From the NCBI GenBank assembly GCA_963704535.1, contig OY969916.1, positions 4,960,001 through 5,024,000 on the forward strand: a stretch of 64,000 nucleotides of DNA, read 5' to 3'. The DNA comes from G963704535 sp963704535 (lineage in GTDB: Bacteria > Chloroflexota > Chloroflexia > Chloroflexales > Roseiflexaceae). Below are positions 17,452 to 25,051 of this stretch, one piece after another (position 1 is the stretch's first letter; every line of letters begins with the position of its first letter). The position numbers were made by a program, and so were the translations under genes. The notes below the pieces were generated by a model. It did not search any database. It worked only from the letters and a program-made list of their open reading frames with translations, and was not told where the DNA came from.

Positions 17452-17467
17452 CTTTCATGTGTGAAAG
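17452..17467. promoter_or_regulatory. Palindromic operator candidate for the XRE regulator
   Basis: CTTTCATGTGTGAAAG, inside the upstream region of the XRE gene. A second TTTCA/TGAAA arrangement spans 17505-17536. Confidence 0.45.
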
Positions 17468-17698
17468 TTCCACCACATGCAAGCGAGCGGAGTATACCAT
17501 GAGAATTTCATGTTTGCAAGTTCTAATTCGTGAAATCTAGGAGATGATTATTCTGAGGGTAAGCGAGCCTGCTCCTCCAGATCCTGCAGCGATAGTTGCG
17601 ATGTTTGCACACAAATGTGGGAAAGATGTGGATCGCGTGCGGAACGAGTTCGAAAGTCGGAGCACCATCCCTTGCATGTTTCTCTTAGGTCCACTATA

Positions 17699-17720
17699 CT
17701 ATCTACAGAAATGTAGATAG
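17699..17720. promoter_or_regulatory. Operator palindrome in front of the toxin-antitoxin pair
   Basis: CTATCTACA-GAAA-TGTAGATAG, a perfect 9-bp inverted repeat 21 bases before the antitoxin ATG, a classic place for RHH-antitoxin autorepression. Confidence 0.65.
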
Positions 17721-17741
17721 CGCTGTTGGCAAGGAGTGGCG

Positions 17742-18002
17742 ATGAGCACCACCATTCGGGTTTCAGAAAAAACGCGCGACATCCTGCACGCCTTGGCACG
17801 CGACGTCGGTCTGCCCATGGCTGAGGTCGTCGAAAAGGCGGTCGAGCAGTACCGACGCCAGCAGATTTTGGATGCAGCCAATGCCGACTATGCCGCGCTA
17901 CGTGCCGATCCGGCGGCATGGGCCGAGGTCCAGGCCGAGCGAGCGGTCTGGGATATAACTCTGACCGATGGTCTTGAGGAACAGGAACGGGTGATCCGTT
18001 GA
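17742..18002 (+). CDS. Ribbon-helix-helix antitoxin (MazE-like)
   Basis: 86 residues from ATG 17742, with AAGGAG five bases upstream. The N-terminal segment (TTIRVSEKTRDILHALARDVGLPMAEVVEKAVEQY) is a ribbon-helix-helix DNA-binding unit; the acidic, Trp-containing tail would wrap the toxin. It overlaps the MazF-like gene by the TTGA of stop and start, which suggests translational coupling. The palindrome at 17699-17720 is the probable operator. Confidence 0.8.
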   Translation: MSTTIRVSEKTRDILHALARDVGLPMAEVVEKAVEQYRRQQILDAANADYAALRADPAAWAEVQAERAVWDITLTDGLEEQERVIR

Positions 18003-18355
18003 CCGCGCGTGATCCCTTCCGCGGCGAGATCTGGTCCGCAGATCTCGATCCTATCCGAGGGCACGAACAGGCCGGTGAACGGCCGGTTCTGATTGTTTCG
18101 ACCAACCGATTCAATCATGGGCCGGCCGATCTCGTGATGGTCGTACCGCTCACGCGCACGGCTCGCCGCATCCCCTATCGGGTCCAGGTCGATCCTCCCG
18201 AAGGGGGCGTCAGCGATCGGAGCTACATCCTCTGCGACTCCCTCCGCTCGGTCGCGAAAGAGCAACTCAACGCCCGGCGCGGCCCGTGGGGGGTAGTCAC
18301 ACCGCAGACTCTGGCCCAAGTCGAAGACTACCTGCGTATCCTTCTCGAACTCTAG
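17999..18355 (+). CDS. MazF/PemK-family toxin endoribonuclease
   Basis: 118 residues, apparently starting at TTG 17999 inside the antitoxin stop. FRGEIWSADLDPIRGHEQAGERPVLIV is the conserved MazF beginning, followed by VMVVPLTRTARRIPYRVQV and SYILCDSLRSVAKEQL. MazF enzymes cut mRNA at short sequences and are neutralised by the co-expressed antitoxin. The gene is intact and full length. Confidence 0.88.
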   Translation: MTARDPFRGEIWSADLDPIRGHEQAGERPVLIVSTNRFNHGPADLVMVVPLTRTARRIPYRVQVDPPEGGVSDRSYILCDSLRSVAKEQLNARRGPWGVVTPQTLAQVEDYLRILLEL

Positions 18356-18518
18356 CCGCTTCGGCCCGATGGCCGCTCTCCCATCCGGCCCGGACGAACG
18401 CACCGTCCGGGCTATTCATCTCCACGCTGGCGCGGGTTGATAGCTTCGGCTCGCTAACATGGTCTTGACGGCCGACTATCTATCGCCCCGCCTTTTTTCT
18501 CAGAACGGTACAATCCTC

Positions 18519-19133
18519 TCATCTGCTCATACTGATCAGCACCAGCACGCCAAACCCGCTCAGCACGATCCCCGACACCCGGTTGACCCACCGAAGCCGT
18601 TCGAGGTCCAATCGGCCGCGCAGCAGGCTCGCGCCGCTGCTGAGCAGCAGCCACCACAGCGCCGAGCCGGCGAACACCCCAAGCACGAGCACCGCGCCCG
18701 ACCAGGCATCGCCGCTGGCACCGACGCCAGCGCCAGCCAGGATCGCCGCGAACGATAGGATCGTCATTGGGTTGGTGAGCGTCAGCAGGAGCGTGGAGAC
18801 GTAGGCCCCCAGCAGCGTCCTGCCGCCAGCCGTGGCTACGTGTGCGGCCGGCGCCGCGCGAAAGGTGACGAGCCCCATGTAACACAGGAACACGCCGCCT
18901 ATGAGCCGCAGCCAGAAGGTGTGGCTGATCAGCAGGCCGGAAAGGACGCTCAGGCCAAACGCCGCGATGCTGCCGTAGAGCGCGTCGGCCGTGGCCGCCC
19001 CCAGGCCGGAGATAAAGCCGGTCGTCCGCCCCTCGGCGATGCTGCGCCGGATGCACAGCAGGCCGATCGGCCCGACCGGCGCGGCGATCGAGAAGCCCAG
19101 CACGATGCCGCGTAGCAAGAAGGTGATGTCCAT
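18519..19133 (-). CDS. LysE-family transporter
   Basis: 204 residues with about six hydrophobic helices. The N-terminus FSIAAPVGPIGLLCIRRSIAEG is the LysE/RhtB signature (PxGP), and a second conserved region reads LTNPMTILSF. Family members export basic or neutral amino acids and related solutes across the inner membrane. AAAGGAG precedes the ATG at 19133. It stands alone; no regulator of the LysG type is adjacent, so the substrate is unknown. Confidence 0.88.
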   Translation of the reverse strand: MDITFLLRGIVLGFSIAAPVGPIGLLCIRRSIAEGRTTGFISGLGAATADALYGSIAAFGLSVLSGLLISHTFWLRLIGGVFLCYMGLVTFRAAPAAHVATAGGRTLLGAYVSTLLLTLTNPMTILSFAAILAGAGVGASGDAWSGAVLVLGVFAGSALWWLLLSSGASLLRGRLDLERLRWVNRVSGIVLSGFGVLVLISMSR

Positions 19134-19163
19134 CGGGGTCTCCTTTCTCCTTTACACTGTGAG

Positions 19164-19216
19164 TGGGGGAAATGAGGGGCAGCCCCCTCAAACTCCCCCT
19201 TTTCAGACAGTCTCTT
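19164..19216. repeat. AGGGG repeat, half copy
   Basis: AATGAGGGGCAGCCCCCTCAAACTCC core and the CCCCCTTTTCAGACAGTCTC end only; lies upstream of the LysE gene. Confidence 0.6.
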
Positions 19217-19390
19217 AGACAAAACAAAACCCGCCAGGCCGGTATGGTCTGGCGGGTGCGGTTGCCGATTTGGAAGACAAGCGCCGCTATCCAGACCACC
19301 GAGCTGGCTGCTGGTTCTGCTGGCGCTGCTGGTTTATGCGATTGGGCGCTGGCACTGGGCAAAACATCTGAATCACCGTAATTCTGGCAT

Positions 19391-19498
19391 GTCTAAGAGA
19401 CTATCTGAAAAGGTTGATTTGTCGCTCGTGGTCCGTGGTGGAAAGGGGGTTCTTGAGGGGAGGCCCCCTCAAACTCCCCCTTTCAGACAGCTTCTAAG
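19391..19498. repeat. AGGGG repeat, full-length copy 3
   Basis: From CTAAGAGACTATCTGAAAAGG to TTTCAGACAGCTTCTAAG, containing the TTGAGGGGAGGCCCCCTCAA hairpin. It lies in the gap between the LysE and Mrp genes, just behind the Mrp gene. Confidence 0.75.
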
Positions 19499-19557
19499 GC
19501 AGCATACGGTTGGACGTGCGCCTTGTCATCGGTCGTTAGGTTGATCCGCTTTGGCAT

Positions 19558-20364
19558 TCATTCGTTTGTGGCGACTTTCCGCGCAATCGTTGCGGCTATG
19601 TCGCGAAACGCGGTGGCCTGGGCGGCGTCCGGCGCGGTCTGCACCAGCGGGTGCCCGGAGTCGATGCCGCGGCTGATCGCGATATCCATCGGGATGCGGC
19701 CAAGAACTTCGAGCTGCTCGCTCTGCACCGCCCAGTGGCGATCGCTGTGATGAAACACCTCGATCTGCTCGCCGCAATGTGGACAAACTAGATAGCTCAT
19801 ATTCTCGATCACCCCCAGGATCGGGATATGCGCCTCGCGGAAAAGCCCCAGCGACCGCCCGGCGTCCAGGAGCGAGAGGTCCTGCGGCGTCGTGACGACG
19901 ATGGCGCCGTCGATCTGGAACTGGCGCACCAGGCTGTGTTGCGGCTCGCCGGTGCCGGGCGGCAGGTCGATCAGCAAATAGTCCAGCGCGCCCCACACGA
20001 CATCGCGCAGCGTCTGCGTCACGATCCGACCGGCGTCGTGCGGGTCGGGCATCACCGCGTCGGTCTCGCCCACCAGCAGCCCGATCGACATCACCTTGAG
20101 GCCGTAGCGGTTCAGCGGCGGAATGTACGGCTCCGCGCCGGCGCGAGCGATCGGCAGCAGCCCACGGGCCGATTGGCTGCGACGGACGCCCAGCATCAGC
20201 GGCACGTTTGGCCCATAGATGTCGGCGTCGAAGATCCCGACCCGCGCGCCGTTCGCCGCCAGCGCCAGCGCCAGATTGACCGTCACCGTGGTCTTTCCGA
20301 CGCCGCCCTTGCCGCTGGCGACCGTCAGCAGGCGCAGGACACCGGGGATGTTCCTCTTGGTCAT
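19558..20364 (-). CDS. mrp: Mrp/NBP35-family P-loop ATPase (Fe-S cluster carrier)
   Basis: 268 residues. The deviant Walker A SGKGGVGKTT lies at residues 17-26, followed by FDADIYGPNVP and LLIDLPPGTGE, the MinD/Mrp signatures. A CxxC pair at C194 and C197 (VCPHCGEQ) would bridge a [4Fe-4S] cluster at the dimer interface. The family carries Fe-S clusters to apoproteins in the cytosol. The N-terminal DUF59 domain found in many Mrp proteins is missing. It follows the methyltransferase gene by only 9 bases, so both probably share a transcript. Confidence 0.88.
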   Translation of the reverse strand: MTKRNIPGVLRLLTVASGKGGVGKTTVTVNLALALAANGARVGIFDADIYGPNVPLMLGVRRSQSARGLLPIARAGAEPYIPPLNRYGLKVMSIGLLVGETDAVMPDPHDAGRIVTQTLRDVVWGALDYLLIDLPPGTGEPQHSLVRQFQIDGAIVVTTPQDLSLLDAGRSLGLFREAHIPILGVIENMSYLVCPHCGEQIEVFHHSDRHWAVQSEQLEVLGRIPMDIAISRGIDSGHPLVQTAPDAAQATAFRDIAATIARKVATNE

Positions 20365-20373
20365 AGCTCTTTC

Positions 20374-21066
20374 CTAAACCCTCAACGACCAGATTCCGGT
20401 ACACTCAGGCAGAATCGTCAACTGCTGCTCGGCGACCTGCTCGGCCAGGGCATCGCCGAAGAAAAAGCGTGTCAGCGTAACGGCCTCGTACGGCGACCGG
20501 AACTGATAATCGGTCCTGATCCAGGTGGCCGCAAAGCCGGCCTGCTCCAGAAACGCATAGTACGCCAGCAGGTCATCGGGCGGGTGGGGCGTCTCGTGCC
20601 CGGTGCCGAGCGTCTCCAGCAGGATGATCGTCCCGCCGGGACGCAGCACCCGCCGCATCTCCGCCAGCGCCCGGCCCAGTTCATCGCGCCAGGTCTGCGC
20701 CTGCCAGATGACAGTGTAGCAGATACTCCAGCCGGATATGGCGATGTCGGCCACCTGGTCGCCGACCGGCAGGCTGCGGTGGTCGGCGACCGCTGCGGCC
20801 CAGTTGTGCAGGCCGGAGCGCTCAAGCTTGGCGGCGGCCAGGTCGAGCATATGCTGCGAAGCGTCGAACGCCTGGATGGACCGCACCAGCGGCGCCATCA
20901 TGGTCGTCAGCCGCCCGGTGCCGGCGCCCAACTCGACCACGTCGCGGCCCTCCAGCGGCGCGATCTGCCCGATCGCCTTGAGTATATTCTGCTGATAGTC
21001 CTCGCGCGAGACCAGCAACTCATACTGGTCGGCGTGCTGGGCGTAGATCTCCTTGATATCCGGCAT
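20374..21066 (-). CDS. Class I SAM-dependent methyltransferase
   Basis: 230 residues from ATG 21066 (AAGGAG five bases upstream). Motif I is VVELGAGTGRLT, then FDASQHML and the motif IV/post region RVLRPGGTIILLETLG. The C-terminal part shows the usual variable substrate region. The acceptor cannot be told. It stands directly upstream of mrp, which may indicate co-transcription but no functional link I can demonstrate. Confidence 0.8.
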   Translation of the reverse strand: MPDIKEIYAQHADQYELLVSREDYQQNILKAIGQIAPLEGRDVVELGAGTGRLTTMMAPLVRSIQAFDASQHMLDLAAAKLERSGLHNWAAAVADHRSLPVGDQVADIAISGWSICYTVIWQAQTWRDELGRALAEMRRVLRPGGTIILLETLGTGHETPHPPDDLLAYYAFLEQAGFAATWIRTDYQFRSPYEAVTLTRFFFGDALAEQVAEQQLTILPECTGIWSLRV

Positions 21067-21082
21067 GGCCACTCCTTAAGAT

Positions 21083-21140
21083 CTGAAGCGTGAAGCGTGA
21101 AACGTGAGTAATATCCCGATCACGTTTCACGTTTCACGCG
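21083..21140. repeat. Heptad hairpin (GTGAAAC), second locus
   Basis: GAAGCGTGAAGCGTGAAACGTGA is mirrored by TCACGTTTCACGTTTCACGC around a 10-base loop. Same heptad as at 8964-9032. Confidence 0.75.
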
Positions 21141-21154
21141 CGACGCTACCCGTG

Positions 21155-22333
21155 CTAGAGCAGCATCAGTTCCCGCTGGAACGACGACAGGAACTCGCAG
21201 CCGCTCTCCGTCACCAGCACATCCTCCTCGACCCCGACGTAGCCGGCCTCGGTGGCGACCCCCAGCTCAAGTGTGAAGACATTGCCGGCCTCGACGACAC
21301 CCTCCGGCGTCTTGCCGTAGCGCTCCCAGCGCGGGCCGAGCAGCGTCCCGCCGTCGTGGCAGGCGCGCCCCAGCCCATGGCCGAGCGCGTGCTTATACTC
21401 CTCGTACCCGGCGTCAACGACCACCTCACGGGCGATCGTGTCGATCTCGTAGCCCTGCACGCCCGGTTTCAGCGCCGCCGCCGCCGCCTCGATCGCCTGG
21501 ATCACCGTCGCGAAAGCGCGCCGCAGCACGGGCGGCGGTTCATCCTCGCCGGGGCGGCGAACATACCACATGCGCTGGATGTCCGAACAGTAGCCTTCCT
21601 GCTGTACCCCCAAGTCCATATGCACCAGGTGCCCCGGCTCGACCAGGATGTCGTCGCGCGGGGCGGTGTGGCCGGGCTCCGACGCCGGGCCGCTATTGAC
21701 GATCGGGCAGCCGTCCCACGACCATGCGCTCGGCAGCCCGCGACTGCGGAACTGATCGTGGACGAAGGCAGCGATCTGCGCCTCGCTGGCGCCGGGGCGA
21801 ATCTGCCCAGCCACCAGCCCCACGATCTCCTCGGTCGTGGTGATCGCCGCGCGAATCCGCGCCACCTCGGTCGGCGACTTGCGAGCGCGCAGCTTGCCCA
21901 GCAACGGGGCCGCGCTGGTCAGCCGCGCGGCGTAGGGCGTGTCGCGCAGGATGGCGTTAAGCAGCAGCCACATCCCGTGCGTCAGGCCGTCGGCGGTCTT
22001 GTCGTCGACGCTGTAGTTGAGGCCGATCTGTCGCGGGTCCAGCCGCCGCAGCGCCGCGACCAGCGGCCCGGAGATGCCCTCGTCGTAGCCGATCACCTCG
22101 CCGAACACCCCGCCAGCGCGGATATTGGGCGCGTCGTAGCGCCCAACGATCGCGATCCGCTCGCCCCCACGACCAAAGATAAACGCCGAATCCCAGGTCA
22201 CATCGCTACCCACCACCAGCTCGACGCCAGGGTCGGGGCTGACCACCGTCTCGCGGGCGAACGTCAGCCAGCAATCCAGCCCGGTCTCGGCCAGCAGCGC
22301 TTGAGCCTGGTCGGCCTTCTCGTGCAGCAGCAT
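21155..22333 (-). CDS. M24-family metallopeptidase (Xaa-Pro aminopeptidase-like)
   Basis: 392 residues from ATG 22333, with GGGGAGG upstream. A creatinase-like N-terminal half (LDCWLTFARETVVSPDPGVELV) is followed by the pita-bread catalytic half. Metal ligands are visible in order: D in HMDLGV, D in YCSDIQR, H in HALGHGLG, E in TLELGV and E in VEEDV. Members cleave an N-terminal residue before proline or act on related substrates. Cytosolic, no signal peptide. The gene is transcribed towards the methyltransferase. Confidence 0.85.
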   Translation of the reverse strand: MLLHEKADQAQALLAETGLDCWLTFARETVVSPDPGVELVVGSDVTWDSAFIFGRGGERIAIVGRYDAPNIRAGGVFGEVIGYDEGISGPLVAALRRLDPRQIGLNYSVDDKTADGLTHGMWLLLNAILRDTPYAARLTSAAPLLGKLRARKSPTEVARIRAAITTTEEIVGLVAGQIRPGASEAQIAAFVHDQFRSRGLPSAWSWDGCPIVNSGPASEPGHTAPRDDILVEPGHLVHMDLGVQQEGYCSDIQRMWYVRRPGEDEPPPVLRRAFATVIQAIEAAAAALKPGVQGYEIDTIAREVVVDAGYEEYKHALGHGLGRACHDGGTLLGPRWERYGKTPEGVVEAGNVFTLELGVATEAGYVGVEEDVLVTESGCEFLSSFQRELMLL

Positions 22334-22457
22334 AATGATACCTCCCCTGTTGGTATAATGCCGCATCATTATAATATGTTCTGTTCTATCCGGTGTGATC
22401 ATAGCTGTCGCGTCGGCGGCACACGCCCTGCTACCATCTAAGATACATCACCTAAAT

Positions 22458-22505
22458 TTATCATCGTAGATTTTTGCCCGGCTGGGCAAAAATCTACGAT
22501 GATAA
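22458..22505. repeat. Perfect 22-bp inverted repeat (GGCT loop)
   Basis: Arms TTATCATCGTAGATTTTTGC... and its exact complement at 22458-22479 and 22484-22505, between divergent genes. The centre carries TTTTTGCCC/GGGCAAAAA. No T-run follows either side, so it is more likely a repeat or protein-binding site than a terminator. Confidence 0.7.
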
Positions 22506-22586
22506 GCAAGAAAAAGTACCGCTCTGCCGAAGGCCGAAACCACGCCTGGTAGAGAGCCGCGTAACCCCTGGAAAGAAGAGGATCAA

Positions 22587-22787
22587 ATGCGTAATCGCTG
22601 GCGGGTCAGCATCGGGTTTGTCATCATCGCCGCCCTGATCGGCATCGGCGTCGTGCCGGTGCGCAAAGGGCTGACGGTGCGCTACCACGGCGCCATGGCC
22701 GCGCGAGCGGCGCGGGGAAAGAAGCACAGGTCAGGCCAGCCACGCCGGCGCCGGCGCTGGCTCGCCGGGCTGCTCGGCAGGCGCTGA
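22587..22787 (+). CDS. Small single-pass membrane protein with basic tail (66 aa)
   Basis: 66 residues, ATG preceded by GAAAGAAGAGGATCAA. One hydrophobic helix (SIGFVIIAALIGIGVVPV) is followed by a long Arg/Lys/Gly-rich tail (KKHRSGQPRRRRRW). This architecture matches the small reverse-strand gene at 11909-12073. No family recognised. It is followed by an AGGGG repeat end (22790-22820) and a 16-bp inverted repeat. Confidence 0.5.
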   Translation: MRNRWRVSIGFVIIAALIGIGVVPVRKGLTVRYHGAMAARAARGKKHRSGQPRRRRRWLAGLLGRR

Positions 22788-22835
22788 GAGGCTATTTGAA
22801 AAGGGGAGTCTAAGGTCGCTTTCATTCATATGCGC

Positions 22836-22890
22836 GCATGCCAGGATGGGCAGAGCAGATTGCTGGCCCGCTCCGCCCATCCTGGCATGC
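22836..22890. repeat. 16-bp inverted repeat GCATGCCAGGATGGGC
   Basis: Perfect arms at 22836-22851 and 22875-22890 around a 23-base loop, next to a partial AGGGG repeat (22789-22820). Tandem CTTCGTGGT-like units follow at 22955-23000. Confidence 0.65.
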
Positions 22891-23014
22891 CCGAGTTCGA
22901 CGCTGTTGTGGGTATCAGTCCTCTCCTTGCATGGCGTATGAATCACCCATCTTCGATCTTCGCGGTCTTCGCATCTTCGTGGTCTTCGTGGTCAAAAGCG
23001 AGCCAGACCTACGC

Positions 23015-24775
23015 CTACTCCAGCAGCCGCCCGGCCAGCGCGATCTCTCCGACATCGGCCAGCGCGGCGTCGACCTCGGGCGATGGCTCCAGCAGCCCCG
23101 CGGTGGTCAGCTCCAGCCCATCCGCGCCCTGCCGCACGACGATCGTCAGCCGCCAGGCGGCGTCGGTCTGCGGGTAATCGCGGCGTTGGTGGGCGCCCCG
23201 GCTCTCGGTGCGCAGCAGCGCCGCCCGCACTGTCGCCTCGGCGGTCAGCAGCATGCTGTCCAGGTCCAGCACCGCCGCCAACGCCTGCACATCGCGGCTG
23301 CCGCCCGGTCGCAGCGCGCGGAGCTGCTCGCGAATCTGCTCAACCCGCGCGCCAGCCTCGACCAGCCCATCGGCGTCGCGAACCATGCCAGCCCGCAGCC
23401 ACATCGTCCGTTGCAGATCGTCGATCAAGCGCAGTGTCGCGCCTCGATCGACCCTTGACGCAGCCTCGGCGCGGGCCAGCCGCTCCCCGATCTGCTCGCC
23501 GTCGAGCGCAGGCGCGGGGTGCGCGCGGGCGTAAGCCCCGGCCGCCGCGCCGGCGCGCCGCCCAAAAACCACGCACTCGACCAGGCTGTTGCCGCCCAGC
23601 CGGTTGGCACCATGCACTCCCGCCGTCGCCTCGCCGGCCGCGTAGAGCCCCGGCACGCCGGCACCGTGGCTGCGCGGCTCGACGCGGATACCGCCCATCG
23701 AATAGTGCGCCGTGGGCGCCACTTCCATCGGCGCGCGGGTGATGTCGATGCCACCGTACGCCTGGAACTGCGCCACCATGCGCGGCAGCCGCTCGTGGAT
23801 CGTCGCCGCCGGCACATGGCTGATGTCGAGCCAGACCCCGCCGTGCTCCGTGCCGCGCCCCTCGACGATCTCGGTGTAGTTCGCCAGCGCCAGCCGGTCG
23901 CGCGTGCTCAACTCCATCCGACCCGGATCATAGCGCGACATGTACCGCTCGCCGTGGGCATTGTACAGCCGCCCGCCCTCGCCGCGCACCGCCTCTGTCA
24001 CCAGCGTGCCCTCGGCCTCGCCCGGCCAGATCATGCCGGTCGGGTGGAACTGCACCAGCTCCATGTCGGCTAGCTCGGCCCCGGCTCGCAGCGCCAGCGC
24101 CATGCCGTCGCCGGTGTTCTCGCGCCGCCGCGACGAACTGCGCCGGTAGACGTGGATGTGGCCGCCAGCCGCCACGATCACAGCCCCGGCCTCGAAGGCC
24201 AGCGCCGACCCATCAGCCATCCGCAGGCCCAGCGCTCCATTGACCCGCCCGCCGCTGGTCAGTAGATCGGTGATATAGATCCGCTCCAGGATCGCGATGC
24301 CACGCCGATCGACCTCGGCGATCAGCGCCTCCATGATTGCACGGCCGGTATAATCGCCGGCAAAGCAGGTCCGGCGGTAGCGGTGCGCCCCAAAGTAGCG
24401 CTGAAGCAGCCGGCCATCGGCCCCCCTGGCGAACTCGGCGCCGTAGTCTACCAGCTCCGCGATCACCCGCGGCGCCTCGCGGCACAGCAGCTCGACCGCC
24501 GCCGGGTCGCCCAGCATGTGACCCTCGTGCAGCGTATCGGCCGCGTGGATGGCCCAGGAGTCCTCTGGGTCCATGGTCCCCAACGCGGCGTTGATCCCGC
24601 CGGCCGCCAGCACGGTGTGCGCGTCCATCCGCGGCCGCTTGCCCACGACCAGCACCTCGGCGCCCTGCCCATGCAGCTCGATCGCCGCCCGCAGCCCGGC
24701 CGCGCCGGAGCCTATGACCAGAACGTCGGCCTTGCGACACTCGATAGTGGATGCTAAAGGAATAATAGTGGACAT
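23015..24775 (-). CDS. SdhA/FrdA/NadB-type FAD-dependent oxidoreductase
   Basis: 586 residues. A dinucleotide-binding VIGSGAAGLRAAIEL at the N-terminus is followed by VLAAGGINAALG, VDYGAEFARG, the GGHIHVYRRSSSRRRENTGDGMALALRAG region and FHPTGM, characteristic of the succinate dehydrogenase/fumarate reductase/L-aspartate oxidase family. The C-terminal SdhA-type helical domain is present with RTESRGAHQRRDYP. Family members bind FAD covalently or non-covalently and interconvert succinate or fumarate, or oxidise aspartate. No SdhB, SdhC or nadA/nadC gene lies nearby, so the precise role is open. Confidence 0.8.
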   Translation of the reverse strand: MSTIIPLASTIECRKADVLVIGSGAAGLRAAIELHGQGAEVLVVGKRPRMDAHTVLAAGGINAALGTMDPEDSWAIHAADTLHEGHMLGDPAAVELLCREAPRVIAELVDYGAEFARGADGRLLQRYFGAHRYRRTCFAGDYTGRAIMEALIAEVDRRGIAILERIYITDLLTSGGRVNGALGLRMADGSALAFEAGAVIVAAGGHIHVYRRSSSRRRENTGDGMALALRAGAELADMELVQFHPTGMIWPGEAEGTLVTEAVRGEGGRLYNAHGERYMSRYDPGRMELSTRDRLALANYTEIVEGRGTEHGGVWLDISHVPAATIHERLPRMVAQFQAYGGIDITRAPMEVAPTAHYSMGGIRVEPRSHGAGVPGLYAAGEATAGVHGANRLGGNSLVECVVFGRRAGAAAGAYARAHPAPALDGEQIGERLARAEAASRVDRGATLRLIDDLQRTMWLRAGMVRDADGLVEAGARVEQIREQLRALRPGGSRDVQALAAVLDLDSMLLTAEATVRAALLRTESRGAHQRRDYPQTDAAWRLTIVVRQGADGLELTTAGLLEPSPEVDAALADVGEIALAGRLLE

Positions 24776-24807
24776 ACAGATCTCCCCTTTGCTTCATCCA
24801 AATATTC

Positions 24808-24960
24808 AGAGACTGTTTGTCGCAGGAGTTCCGTGGTTGTAAAGAGGTTCTTGAGGGGCTTCCCCATCAAACTCCCCCTTTCCCATCAGTCTCTCAGTGG
24901 TTGTAAAGGGGTTCTTGAGGGGCTTCCCCATCAAACTCCCCCTTTCCCATCAGTCTCTCA
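24808..24960. repeat. AGGGG repeat, tandem double copy
   Basis: Two near-identical ~72-bp units (GTGGTTGTAAAG.GGTTCTTGAGGGGCTTCCCC...CCCATCAGTCTCTCA) in direct repeat. The mutated CCCCATCAA arm is shared by both, so the second arose by local duplication. Confidence 0.75.
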
Positions 24961-25051
24961 GTTGGATGAGTATAGTGGGGACAGATCAATATGTCCAAGA
25001 TATGTTTTATCTAAAATGTATAACATCCTGATATAAGTTTACAATCTGCTT

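Noticed and set aside
21104..22441. 445-codon forward ORF opposite the M24 peptidase
   Set aside because: Antisense shadow of a gene with all metal-binding motifs on the other strand.
22458..22505. Miniature transposable element (MITE)
   Set aside because: No target duplication or second copy seen in the window, so it stays an unassigned inverted repeat.
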